From an uncultured bacterium (GTDB lineage: Bacteria; Planctomycetota; UBA1135; GCA-002686595): a stretch of DNA of 64,000 nt. The notes under the pieces are model-generated. The model searched no databases, had not been told where the DNA came from, and saw only the letters and a list, made by a program, of their open reading frames with translations. Location: assembly GCA_938083085.1 (NCBI GenBank), contig CALLKX010000012.1, positions 62,001 through 126,000 of the forward strand, written 5' to 3'. The translations under genes and the position numbers were made by a program. Below are positions 1 to 8,334 of this stretch, piece by piece (position 1 is the first letter of the stretch; each line of letters opens with the position of its first letter).

Positions 1-1451
1 GAGAGCTTCACCTGGTAGTGCTCGGTGACCAGCGAGATGATGTCGTCGACGGTGGGCACGCCGGCGCGCACCTCGATCAGCCCCGCGAGGGCCTCCCGCG
101 CGAGGTCCACGCAGATCTTCGCGTTGGTCAGGCGCGTGTATCCGAAGAGTCGGGTGACCGCGCCCTCCAGCTCCCGGACGTTCTCCTCGATGTTCTCGGA
201 GATGAACTGCGCCACGTCGTCGGGGAGCTCCGTTCCGCGCTCGCGGGCCTTGCGCTTCACGATCGCCATGCGGGTCTCGAAGCAGGGGGGCTCGATCTCG
301 GTGACCATGCCCCACTTGAAGCGCGACACGAGTCGGTCCTGCAGGGTCGGGATGTCCTTCGGCGGGCTATCCGACGAGAGGACGATCTGCTTGCCTGCGT
401 TGTAGAGCGAGTTGAAGGTGTGGAAGAACTCCTCCTGGGTCCGCTCCTTGTTGGCGAGGAGCTGGATGTCGTCCACGACGAGCACGTCGATATTCCGGTA
501 CTTGTCCCGGAAGGACATCATGTCGCCGTTCTCGAGGGCGTCGATGAAGTGGTTCACGAACGTCTCGCAGGACAGATAGAGGATGCGAGAGTCCGGGAAC
601 CGGTCGAGGACCGAGTAGCAGAAGGCCTGCAGCAGGTGCGTCTTGCCCACGCCCACACGGCCGTGCAGGAAGAGCGGGTTGTAGGACTTACCCGGCTGCT
701 CGGCGGCGCCCAGCGAGGCGGCGTGCCCGAAGCGGTTGCACGGGCCGACGACGAAGCTCTCGAAGGTGCACTTGGGGTTCAGGACAAAGTCGCTGGCCGC
801 GTCCAGTTGGCTGCGACGAATCGGCTGTTGCTCGCGCCGCGCGGGTGCCCTCTGGCCCGCCTTGCGGGCCCCGGTGTTTCCGCCCGGTTCGGGGCTCTCT
901 TCGGGGCTCTCTTCGGGCTCCGCCGGAGCCCCGGCGCGGCCCTCGGCCGGAGCGGCTGGCGGCCCGGAGCGGCCCCTGGGGCCGGACTCCACGACGAGGC
1001 TCTCGGGCTTCTCGATGAGGACCACCTGCCGGTCGGCGCCGAGGATGGAGTCCACCGCGCGCTGGAGGACGTCGATGTAGTACTTCGCGATCCACTCCTT
1101 CGCGAAGCTGTTGGGGACGGCGACCACGGCGCTCTCGTCGTCCACGCGAATGAGCTTGGAGCGCTTGAACCAGGTCTGAAATTGCTCAGGTGCGAGGACC
1201 GCAACGAGGGCGTCCCGGAGGCTGTTGGCGAGGTGCTCGACCTGCTCTCCCTCTGCCACGGTTCCCGAGGAGTCGGCGACCGGCGCCGCGGGGGCCGCGG
1301 GCAGGACCTCCTCTGCGTCGAAGAGACCACGCCCGGAGGGGTCGGTCCGCTCCACCCGGGGCGAGGCGGTTCGGGCCACCCGGGGGCTTGGCCGTTGAGG
1401 GAGCTCGGTCCGCGAAGGGGGCGAGCTGGAGTCGAGGGGGTGGTCGTCCAT
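1..1451 (-). CDS. dnaA: Chromosomal replication initiator protein DnaA (3' end cut by window)
   Basis: This is the AAA+ ATPase that binds DnaA boxes and opens the origin. Reading the minus strand from 1451 gives 483 codons that run off the window start. Residues near 45-110 form the N-terminal DnaB-interaction domain (QTWFKRSKL, FAKEWI). A proline/glutamate-rich linker follows. The AAA+ core shows Walker A (GRVGVGKTHLLQAF), Walker B (VLVVDDIQLL) and sensor motifs (LQDRLVSRFKWG). The sequence ends at TVDDIISLVTEHYQVKL, so the DNA-binding domain IV lies outside. A second in-frame ATG at 1481 would add ten residues. Neither start has a clear ribosome binding site. It lies 260 bases downstream of a co-directional cysteine desulfurase gene. 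Confidence 0.96.
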   Translation of the reverse strand, partial: MDDHPLDSSSPPSRTELPQRPSPRVARTASPRVERTDPSGRGLFDAEEVLPAAPAAPVADSSGTVAEGEQVEHLANSLRDALVAVLAPEQFQTWFKRSKLIRVDDESAVVAVPNSFAKEWIAKYYIDVLQRAVDSILGADRQVVLIEKPESLVVESGPRGRSGPPAAPAEGRAGAPAEPEESPEESPEPGGNTGARKAGQRAPARREQQPIRRSQLDAASDFVLNPKCTFESFVVGPCNRFGHAASLGAAEQPGKSYNPLFLHGRVGVGKTHLLQAFCYSVLDRFPDSRILYLSCETFVNHFIDALENGDMMSFRDKYRNIDVLVVDDIQLLANKERTQEEFFHTFNSLYNAGKQIVLSSDSPPKDIPTLQDRLVSRFKWGMVTEIEPPCFETRMAIVKRKARERGTELPDDVAQFISENIEENVRELEGAVTRLFGYTRLTNAKICVDLAREALAGLIEVRAGVPTVDDIISLVTEHYQVKL

Positions 1452-1711
1452 CCGTGCGGTCCGAACGATGCCTTGCGGCATGCCGCGAGCGAGCGGCGTG
1501 GGGGGGAAGGGGTCCGTCAGCCCGGCGGAGGGCAAAGCGGAAAGGCAGGGGGCGAGCGAGATCCGGGACACCAGCGCGGTGCGGGGGGGGGCGGCGCGGG
1601 GGACGAGCCGGGATCGCGGCCCCTGATTACACGCGCGATGCCGAAACCCGTCAACGGCACCGGGCGCCCCGGCCCCCCCCAAGACCTTGGGCGACGGTGG
1701 AGAACCGAGAC
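1452..1711. other. Intergenic region upstream of dnaA
   Basis: This 260-base spacer separates the cysteine desulfurase stop from the dnaA start and must hold any dedicated dnaA promoter. It is strongly G-rich on the plus strand, with G runs near 1500-1510 and 1580-1600. I saw no convincing -35/-10 pair. A near-consensus DnaA box lies just outside it at 1756-1764, inside the desulfurase gene. Confidence 0.5.
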
Positions 1712-2851
1712 TTACGGCGCTCCCCCCAAAGTTGTCCCCAAGCGTTCCACACAGGTGTGGATATCTTCTTCCCGAGAGTCCCTGCCGAGGGAAAACCGGA
1801 GGCCGCTCCGGGCGCGCTCGGGGTCGAGCGCCAGGGCGCTGAGCACGTGAGAGGGCTCGATGGATCCGCTGGCGCAAGCGGAGCCAGCGGAGACCTCCAC
1901 ACCCGCGAGGTCGAGGCGGGCGACCAGGGTCCGCGCGTCGCCCTTGGGGACGGAGACGTTGACCGTGTTGGGCAGCCGGGTCGGGTCCTCGATCGGAGGG
2001 CCGTTGAGGCTCATTCCGGGGACCCGAGAGCGCAGACCCTCCCACAGGAGCCCCGTGAGGCGGCTTGTCTCGCGTTGGAAGGCCTCGGTCTCCAGGACGG
2101 CAAGTTCGATCGCAACGGCAGCCGCGACGATCGCGGGGACGTTTTCTGTGCCCGGCCGAAGCTCGGCCTCCTGGGACCCGCCGAAGGTCGTCGGAGCGAT
2201 GGGGGCGCCGGGGCGGCGGAAGAGGATTCCTACGCCGATGGGGCCCCCGACCTTGTGGGCCGAGAGGCTGGCGAGGTCGACGCCTGACCCCATCAGGTCG
2301 AGGTGTTTCTTGCCCAGCAGCTGGACGGCATCGCTGTGGAAAACTCCGTTGTCCCCAATGAGGGCCCGAACCTCCTGAAGGTTGGTCGTCGAGCCGATCT
2401 CGTTGTTGGCGCCCATGACGGACACCAACGCAGGACGGTCGGCGACCGCCGCTCCCAGAGCGTCCAGGTCGAGGGAACCCCGTGAATCGACCCCGATCCA
2501 TCGCACAGGATGGGCGGTGGACTGGAGGTGAAGGGCGGGGCCCAGGACGGCGGCGTGCTCGATGGTCGAGGTCACCAGGCACATGTCAGCGGGGCCGGCC
2601 CTCAGGGCGCCGAAGAGGGCGAGGTTGTTGGACTCTGTTCCACCGCTCGTGAAGACCACGCTGTCTTCGGGGACCTCGAGTGCGGCAGCTACCCGCTCAC
2701 GGGCCTCGTCCACCGCAGCGCGGCCCCGGCGGCCAGCCCCGTGAACGCTCGAGGCATTGCCAAGCCCTCCGTCCACGGCGCCCAGGAGCGCCTCCCGGGC
2801 CTCAGGGCGCAGGGGCGTGGTGGCGTTGTAGTCCAGATGAACGCGCTTCAT
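1712..2851 (-). CDS. Cysteine desulfurase, NifS/IscS family
   Basis: This PLP enzyme takes sulfur from cysteine as a protein persulfide for Fe-S clusters and thiolated cofactors. The 379 residues match class I desulfurases. His99 (STIEHAAV) stacks on PLP, the Schiff-base lysine is Lys200 (SLSAHKVGG), and the mobile persulfide cysteine is Cys326 (SAGSACASGS). The N-terminus VHLDYNATTP is typical. It starts 6 bases after the bshA stop on the same strand and is followed by dnaA. It is therefore probably co-transcribed with bshA, linking cysteine sulfur use with bacillithiol synthesis. The short active loop could fit NifS, IscS or NifS-like proteins, so no symbol is given. Confidence 0.94.
   Translation of the reverse strand: MKRVHLDYNATTPLRPEAREALLGAVDGGLGNASSVHGAGRRGRAAVDEARERVAAALEVPEDSVVFTSGGTESNNLALFGALRAGPADMCLVTSTIEHAAVLGPALHLQSTAHPVRWIGVDSRGSLDLDALGAAVADRPALVSVMGANNEIGSTTNLQEVRALIGDNGVFHSDAVQLLGKKHLDLMGSGVDLASLSAHKVGGPIGVGILFRRPGAPIAPTTFGGSQEAELRPGTENVPAIVAAAVAIELAVLETEAFQRETSRLTGLLWEGLRSRVPGMSLNGPPIEDPTRLPNTVNVSVPKGDARTLVARLDLAGVEVSAGSACASGSIEPSHVLSALALDPERARSGLRFSLGRDSREEDIHTCVERLGTTLGGAP
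1756..1764 (-). promoter_or_regulatory. Near-consensus DnaA box (8/9)
   Basis: TGTGGATAT matches TGTGGATAA, the complement of the TTATCCACA DnaA box, at eight of nine positions. It lies inside the last codons of the cysteine desulfurase gene, about 300 bases upstream of dnaA. A role in dnaA autoregulation or in the origin is inference, because a single box can occur by chance. Confidence 0.35.
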
Positions 2852-2857
2852 GGCCCC

Positions 2858-3997
2858 TCAGCGGTCGCAGCCGCCCTCGATCAGCCGCTGGTACAACCCC
2901 TCGTACTGCCCCACGACCCGGCGGCGGTCAAACAGGCCCATGGCGCGCTCACGGGCCGCGGCGCCCATGGCAGCCGAGCGTTCACGGTCCTCCATGACCG
3001 AGACCAGGTGGTTCGCGAACCCCTCGAGGTCCTCTACCGGGGAGAGCAGGCCTGATACGCCATCTTCGACCACCTCCGGCAGGCCCCCGACACGGGTTCC
3101 CACGACAGCTGTCCCGCACGCCATGGCCTCGAGCGCGGAGAGCCCAAAGGACTCCTCGGTGCTCGCGACGCAGAAGGCATCTGCAGGGCTCAGGAGGTCG
3201 GGGAGTGCATCCCGGAGCCCGAGGAACTTGATGTGCCCCTCCAGGTTGCGGAGCTGGGCGACGCGCCTCGCCTCGCCCAATTGTGGTCCGTCCCCCACGA
3301 GAACGAGTTCGGCGTCGACGCCGCTTGCCGTGAGCTGTTGGAGGGCCATGGCGAAGGCCTCGACGAGCCACGGGACGCGCTTCACCTTGCGGAAGTTGCT
3401 GACGTGAACAGCCGTGGATCGCTGCGCGGGGGGCGCGCCCGGGCAGAACTCGTCGAGGTCCACGAAGTTCGGGATCACCTCGATCCCGCAGGGCGGAAGG
3501 CCGTCGAAGTTGTCGGTCGTGCGCCGCTTCAGGTCCTCGGAGACCGCGGTGACCGCATCCGAGGCCGCGATGGCGTAGCGCGTCAGCGGAGCGTAGCTGG
3601 GGTCGTTCCCCACCAGGGTGATGTCTGTCCCGTGCAGGGTCGTCACCACCTTCAACGGCTCGAGACCCGCCTGCTCGGCGGCGGAGCGAACTTGGAGCGC
3701 GCTCACGGCGTGCGGGAGGGCGTAGTGGGCGTGGAGCACGTCGAGCCCCTCGCTGCGGTGGAGGTCCAGCACCCGGGACATGATCGCAAGATCGTGGGGC
3801 GTGGAGTGGAAGAGCGGATAGGGGCTGCCCTGGGCCACGTGCACCTCGACCGGGCCCGGGGCGCGTGCGAGCCGGGGCGGCATGTCGTGGGAGAACAGGT
3901 GCACCCGATGGCCGTTCTCCGCGAGCGATAGGGCGAGCTCGCTCGCCACGACGCCGGAGCCGCCGTAGGTGGGGTGACAGAGGATCCCGATGCGCAT
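2858..3997 (-). CDS. bshA: N-acetyl-alpha-D-glucosaminyl L-malate synthase BshA
   Basis: This GT4 glycosyltransferase joins UDP-GlcNAc to L-malate, the first step of bacillithiol synthesis. The 379-residue length equals that of known BshA. The N-terminus MRIGILCHPTYGGSGVVASE is diagnostic for the family. Further marks are HYALPHA near residue 91, TTLHGTDITLVG at 119-130, the UDP-binding VSNFRKVKR near 199, and the E-x7-E region STEESFGLSALEAM at 279-292. The reading frame stays open upstream into parA, but the MRIGIL start at 3997 fits the family and avoids that overlap. The other pathway genes, bshB and bshC, lie 4-6 kb away in another operon. Confidence 0.93.
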   Translation of the reverse strand: MRIGILCHPTYGGSGVVASELALSLAENGHRVHLFSHDMPPRLARAPGPVEVHVAQGSPYPLFHSTPHDLAIMSRVLDLHRSEGLDVLHAHYALPHAVSALQVRSAAEQAGLEPLKVVTTLHGTDITLVGNDPSYAPLTRYAIAASDAVTAVSEDLKRRTTDNFDGLPPCGIEVIPNFVDLDEFCPGAPPAQRSTAVHVSNFRKVKRVPWLVEAFAMALQQLTASGVDAELVLVGDGPQLGEARRVAQLRNLEGHIKFLGLRDALPDLLSPADAFCVASTEESFGLSALEAMACGTAVVGTRVGGLPEVVEDGVSGLLSPVEDLEGFANHLVSVMEDRERSAAMGAAARERAMGLFDRRRVVGQYEGLYQRLIEGGCDR

Positions 3998-4070
3998 GGG
4001 TCGATCATGGTCCGCCGTCGCCGCGCGTCGAGGGCTCGCGTGCTGCGAAATCCCACGACCTGAGACGGGG

Positions 4071-5768
4071 TCACCGGGCCGCGGGCCCCACTGCCGGGTC
4101 CATGGCGGGCAGCGCCGTGGATCCCCCTGAGGCTCGCAGCGACCAGGATGCTCGCTCCAGGCCCCGCTCCGCGGCTTGTGAGCCTCCGGCGTAGACCGGC
4201 CTTCGAGGGGGCGCGAGGAGCGGTATGCGCTCCTCAGCGAACCGCTTAAGTGTTTTCCCAGTAGTGTTTTGCGTTGTCTCCACGGGGCCGTCTTGGGCGC
4301 CGGCGTGGGAGGCGGCCGGAGCGTCCTCGTGGGCCCGGATGGCCGGCGCGGCCGCTCCGCCCGGGTCCCCGCATTCGGGCTTTGCCCCGGGTTCAGGCGA
4401 GGGGACCGGTTGGGCATCCGGCCCCGTTACATGACCGTCAAAGGGGTCCGGACCGACCTGCGCGTCGGCGGCGACCAGATCGGGGGACGCGACGCCGGCC
4501 GTCGTCTCGGCGCGAGCGGGCCGCTCCATGTCCTGGAGCCTCCGGTGCTCACGCTCGCTGGACGTCTCGAGCTCGACCGCTCGATCTTCGTTCAGCGACG
4601 CCACACCCTCGGGAGCCGCCGCCGAGGGAACCTCCAGCTCAAGCAACTCCGACAGAGCGTCTTCTGACGGCAGCGCCTCATCAGGCAGCGCTTCTTCAGA
4701 CAAGGCCTCTTCAGACAGGGCCTGTTCAGAAGGGACCTCTTGCTCCGGTTGTTCGGGGGAGAGGGGTACCGCCGCGAGGGGTTCAGCCGCGAGGGAGCCC
4801 ATCGACGGTGAAGCCGAGCCAGCGCCGGCCTGGTCTGGAGCGACCATGTCGTCGGTCGGGGGCGCCTGCGAGCCCCTGGAGGCGGTCACCAGGGTCTGGG
4901 CGGCGAGCCAGTCCAGATGCGGCCCTCTCGGCCGCGCGCCTGGTGGGGCCTCGACGGAGCGGCTCTCCTCTTCGGACTCCGCGCCTTCTCGCTCGATGAA
5001 CTCCTTGGCCACGGCCAGGTAGTCCTCCGCGCCCCTGGATTCGGGTGCGTACTCGAAGATGGTCCTGGAGAAGCTCGGCGTCTCGGCGAGCTTCACGTTC
5101 TGAGCGATAGGCCGCTTGAAGAGCTGCTCGGGGAAGTGCGAGCGCAGCTCCCCTAGCACCTCTCGCGCGAGGCGCAGGCGGCTGTCGTACATGCACGCGA
5201 GCACGCCCGTGATCTCGAGGTCGGGCCTCATCCGACGTCTCAGGAGCTGGACGATCTCGACCAGCTTGCTCAGGCCTTGGAGGGCGAAGAACTCCGTCTG
5301 GACGGCGATCAAGACCTCGCTCGAGGCCGTCAGACCGTTCACCGACAGGAGCCCGAGGCTCGGCGGGTTGTCGATGAGCACGATATCGGCGGGCGATCGG
5401 CCGCTGCGCTCGAGCTCCTCGTTCTCCCAGTCATCGAGCGCGTCCTTGAGGATCGTCTCCCGTCCGATGGCGCTCGCCAGCTCGAGCTCAGCACCCGAGA
5501 GGTCGAGGTGTGCGGGGAGCACGGAGAGCCCCGGGGTCGAGGTGCCCCGAACGGTGTCCGCGACCTTCCCGCCCTGGGTCAGGAGGGAGTAGGTCGAGGG
5601 CTCCCCCGGCTCGAGCTCCGCGCCCAGGTTCTGGGACGCGTTGGCCTGGGGGTCCATGTCCACCACGAGCACTCGGCGCCCCAGGCGAGCGAGGGCTGCG
5701 CCGAAGTTGACCGCTGTGGTCGTCTTGCCGACGCCACCCTTCTGGTTGATGATCGCGATTCGCCGCAT
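4071..5768 (-). CDS. parA: ParA/Soj chromosome partitioning ATPase with long disordered tail
   Basis: ParA is the Walker ATPase that moves ParB-parS complexes during chromosome segregation. Residues 1-261 form a complete Soj-type ATPase: deviant Walker A QKGGVGKTTT (9-18), A' VDMDPQANAS (36-45) and Walker B IVLIDNPPSLG (129-139). Soj proteins normally stop near residue 260. Here another 304 residues follow, acidic and rich in Ala, Pro, Ser and Glu, with short repeats of the type SEEALSEEALPDEAL and no visible fold. The tail is in frame with no stop and has high-GC codon use like its surroundings. The gene is about 16 kb from parB, unlike the usual adjacent parAB. bshA follows 73 bases downstream. 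Confidence 0.93.
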   Translation of the reverse strand: MRRIAIINQKGGVGKTTTAVNFGAALARLGRRVLVVDMDPQANASQNLGAELEPGEPSTYSLLTQGGKVADTVRGTSTPGLSVLPAHLDLSGAELELASAIGRETILKDALDDWENEELERSGRSPADIVLIDNPPSLGLLSVNGLTASSEVLIAVQTEFFALQGLSKLVEIVQLLRRRMRPDLEITGVLACMYDSRLRLAREVLGELRSHFPEQLFKRPIAQNVKLAETPSFSRTIFEYAPESRGAEDYLAVAKEFIEREGAESEEESRSVEAPPGARPRGPHLDWLAAQTLVTASRGSQAPPTDDMVAPDQAGAGSASPSMGSLAAEPLAAVPLSPEQPEQEVPSEQALSEEALSEEALPDEALPSEDALSELLELEVPSAAAPEGVASLNEDRAVELETSSEREHRRLQDMERPARAETTAGVASPDLVAADAQVGPDPFDGHVTGPDAQPVPSPEPGAKPECGDPGGAAAPAIRAHEDAPAASHAGAQDGPVETTQNTTGKTLKRFAEERIPLLAPPRRPVYAGGSQAAERGLERASWSLRASGGSTALPAMDPAVGPAAR

Positions 5769-5923
5769 GGGAAGAGCCGCAGTCTACCGCCGGGCGCCCG
5801 CGCTCGCCGGGGCTTGGTGTCGGATGGGTCTCGTATTCTCCGAGCCCCTTGCTTCCGGAGCCCTGCAGCGCCTAGCCCTGTGTCCTGGGGTTTGTCTCGG
5901 CGGGGCCCTCCGCCATCAATGCG

Positions 5924-6538
5924 ATGAACACGACCGCCGACTCACCCCCCCCGTCCATCCCTGCGCGGCGCCTCTCGGTGTGGACCTTCGCCTGTTGGGC
6001 CCTTGTCCCTGGCGGTCTCTCGCTCTACTTCCGGCTCCAGCTCCTGCCCGGGGAGCAGTGGGGGCTCGGGATGCTGTTCCTGGTCTTCCTGCTGGTCTGG
6101 CTGGCGAGCGGGCTCATGTTTGCCTTCGTCAGGGTGACGATGCCCCGGCCACGCGAGCGCGTCGCAGGCGTCTTCCTGATCAGTGCGGCGTGCGGGCTCG
6201 CCGCCTTCTTTGCTTCGACCACGCTCTCTTCGGTCCTCTTCCTCCGTGGGCCGGTGGAGCGGGCCTTTGCCAGGCTGGATCCCCCGGCTCAGGACGCGGA
6301 CTACCTGGAGATCGAGAGCGATCGCAGCCTGACGGGCTTCGGGCGCTTTGTTCGGGAGGATGCCGCGAGCTCCACCACGGACCGGGCGGCGCTGCCGATC
6401 TCGAACGAAGGGGAACCCGAGTTCGTGCGACTCCAGCGGCGACCGACGCGCATGCTCGAAGGCTGCCCCCAGGGGGTCGACATGATCCTCGCCTGGCCCG
6501 TCCGGGACGGCTGGTGGTACCTCTTCACGGACCACTAG
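5924..6538 (+). CDS. Hypothetical membrane protein
   Basis: I do not recognise this 204-residue protein. It has three predicted transmembrane segments (about residues 22-40, 48-70 and 83-105). A soluble C-terminal half of about 100 residues ends WWYLFTDH. It is the only plus-strand gene in the first 18 kb, divergent from parA and convergent with the Bax-inhibitor-like gene. The start at 5924 is the first ATG that leaves the hydrophobic region whole. Confidence 0.65.
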   Translation: MNTTADSPPPSIPARRLSVWTFACWALVPGGLSLYFRLQLLPGEQWGLGMLFLVFLLVWLASGLMFAFVRVTMPRPRERVAGVFLISAACGLAAFFASTTLSSVLFLRGPVERAFARLDPPAQDADYLEIESDRSLTGFGRFVREDAASSTTDRAALPISNEGEPEFVRLQRRPTRMLEGCPQGVDMILAWPVRDGWWYLFTDH

Positions 6539-6641
6539 CGCCCCGGTTCCACCTCATCGGATCGTCCTCGCTCACGGGCCGCCACCCTGTGCCACATCCT
6601 CATCGAACGATGGGATCCCTCGGCCGTCGGCCATCGAGGGC

Positions 6642-6673
6642 GCTGCGACGGGGGGACGCTGCAACGGGGGGAC
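6642..6673. repeat. Two tandem 16-bp repeats
   Basis: Two adjacent copies, GCTGCGACGGGGGGAC and GCTGCAACGGGGGGAC, differ at one base. They lie between two convergent genes. An imperfect hairpin (CCCTCG, 6617-6622, with CGAGGG, 6635-6640) lies just beside them and may help end transcription. Confidence 0.5.
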
Positions 6674-6694
6674 GCGGCACAGGAGGGGCGCAGG

Positions 6695-7471
6695 TCAGTC
6701 GCGGCCCCGCAGCTTCGCGAGCAGGCGGAGGATCTCGAGGTACAGCCAGACCAGGGTGACCATCAGCGCGAAGGCGCCGAACCACTCCATGGCCTTTGGC
6801 GCGCCCTGGCGGGCTCCCCTCTCGATGAAGTCGAAGTCCAGCAGCAGGTTGAAGGCGGCCAGCCCGACGACGAAGAGCGAGATGCCGATGCTCATGGGTC
6901 CCGAGCCGTGCAGCATGGTCATCTGAACGCCAAAGAAGCTGAGAGCGAAGGACACCAGATAGAACAGCATCACCGCGCCCGTGGCCGCCATCACGATGGA
7001 GCGCAACCGCTCGGTGACGCGAATGATGCGGAAGGCATAGAGCGCGAGCATCGAGAGCGCCGTGGTGAAGGTGAGCATCACGGCCTGGAAAACGATGCCG
7101 CCGCCCACTCCCGAGTCGGCCGGGACGCTCTGGGCGACCAGCGCCGAGATCGCTCCCAGGAAGAGCCCCTCCAGCAGCGCGTAGGGGACCGCGAGCGACG
7201 GAGCCAGCTTCGGCTTGAAGCTGATCACCATCGCGACGATGAAGCCACCGATAGCGCCGCCGAGCATCCAGGGCATGGCCCTGCTGGGATCATCGACCGC
7301 GAGCTTCCACGTGTAGGCGGCCGACAGCGTGACGGCGAGCAGGAGGAAGGCGGTCTTCGCCATCGTGCCCTGCACCGTCATCTGGGACGTGAGGGCGCCG
7401 GTCTGCGACTGGAACGACGTTCCGCTGAAGACGGAGTCCTTCAGGACGGGGTTGTTTGATGTGTTCTGCAT
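6695..7471 (-). CDS. Bax inhibitor-1/YccA family membrane protein
   Basis: The 258-residue protein has about seven hydrophobic helices and the family layout. A short polar N-terminus (MQNTSNNPVLKDSVF) leads to TMAKTAFLLLAVTLSAAYTW, and then helices with GGAIGGFIVAMVISFKP, PYALLEGLFLGAIS and DFDFIERG before the last helix. The E-G-x-F-x-G segment and the DFDxIE motif are typical of the TMBIM/YccA (DUF4870-like Bax1-I) group, which in some members conducts Ca2+. The role in bacteria is poorly known. The frame is open to 7576, but the start at 7471 matches homologues. It lies 131 bases downstream of bshB on the same strand. Confidence 0.85.
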   Translation of the reverse strand: MQNTSNNPVLKDSVFSGTSFQSQTGALTSQMTVQGTMAKTAFLLLAVTLSAAYTWKLAVDDPSRAMPWMLGGAIGGFIVAMVISFKPKLAPSLAVPYALLEGLFLGAISALVAQSVPADSGVGGGIVFQAVMLTFTTALSMLALYAFRIIRVTERLRSIVMAATGAVMLFYLVSFALSFFGVQMTMLHGSGPMSIGISLFVVGLAAFNLLLDFDFIERGARQGAPKAMEWFGAFALMVTLVWLYLEILRLLAKLRGRD

Positions 7472-7602
7472 GGTGGGGCTCGGGGGATCGGGACCCCAGA
7501 GAATAGACCGAGTCGAGTTGGAGGCCCACGGCCTAGAGGGTTCCATGGGGGATTCGGGGCTGCGCGCCGGGGGCACGCTTGGAGCGCGGGGCGCCCCTTC
7601 GC

Positions 7603-8334
7603 TCAGCGGCCAGGGCCGAGCCAGCGGATCAGCGGCGAGTCGAGGGCCACGGGTTCTGGGGCCAGCAGCGGCTCCCCGTAGCGGCAGCGGATCCGCTCGC
7701 CGTAGGTGCGCGCCTTGGTCTCCACGCGTTCGAGGATGTCGGCTCCATAGAGCAGGTGCTTGCCCTCGTCGTCGTCCCCGGCGCGTTCGAGCTGGGTGGC
7801 GTAGGCGAGGATCGCCTCGCGCTTGCGCTCCCAGACCGGCTCGATGTCGACGATGAAGGTCGGCTCGAAGGGCACGTGGGACATGAAGTGCGCGAGCTGC
7901 GCCGGGCGGCGCGCCGCAGGGCCGCCGGTCTGGGCTGCGAGCTGTCCGAGCCCCGACAGGTACCAGCCCTGGCGGGCGAGCAGCGCGCTCGCCTCGTGGT
8001 CGGGGTGGGGGTCGTGAGCGTGGTGAGCGAGGACCAGGTCCGGCTCGAGCGACCGAAGGTGCCGCGCGACCTCCTCGCGCGCCTCGGTGGTGACCTGCAC
8101 CCGTCCGTCCGGCAGGTTCAGGTTGCCCCGCCAGGCGAGCCCCAGGACCTCTGTGGCGCGCGCCGTCTCCGCGTCGCGGTCCTCCCTGGAGCCGCGCGTG
8201 CCCATCTCGCCGCGGGTGACGTCGAGGATCCCGACGCGAGCCCCCGCGTCCACGAGGCGCAGGATGGTCCCTCCCGCGGAGATCTCCGCGTCGTCGGGGT
8301 GAGCGGCGATCACGAGCACGTCGAGCGTTGTCAT
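7603..8334 (-). CDS. bshB: Bacillithiol biosynthesis deacetylase (BshB1/LmbE family)
   Basis: This enzyme removes the acetyl group from GlcNAc-malate to give GlcN-malate, the second bacillithiol step. The 243-residue length and motifs fit the zinc-dependent LmbE/PIG-L fold. The metal site AHPDDAE spans residues 11-17, followed by GGTILRL. RGEMGTRGS and the second metal motif HHAHDPHPDHEA are also present, and FEPTFIVDIE is typical of BshB1. It overlaps bshC by four bases (ATGA), so translation is probably coupled. LmbE relatives also deacetylate mycothiol precursors, but the bshC and bshA neighbours support bacillithiol. Confidence 0.93.
   Translation of the reverse strand: MTTLDVLVIAAHPDDAEISAGGTILRLVDAGARVGILDVTRGEMGTRGSREDRDAETARATEVLGLAWRGNLNLPDGRVQVTTEAREEVARHLRSLEPDLVLAHHAHDPHPDHEASALLARQGWYLSGLGQLAAQTGGPAARRPAQLAHFMSHVPFEPTFIVDIEPVWERKREAILAYATQLERAGDDDEGKHLLYGADILERVETKARTYGERIRCRYGEPLLAPEPVALDSPLIRWLGPGR

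Noticed and set aside
18-1850. Long plus-strand reading frame over dnaA
   Set aside because: It is antisense to a clear DnaA and its product has Arg/Gly/Leu-rich, featureless sequence typical of GC-rich shadow frames.
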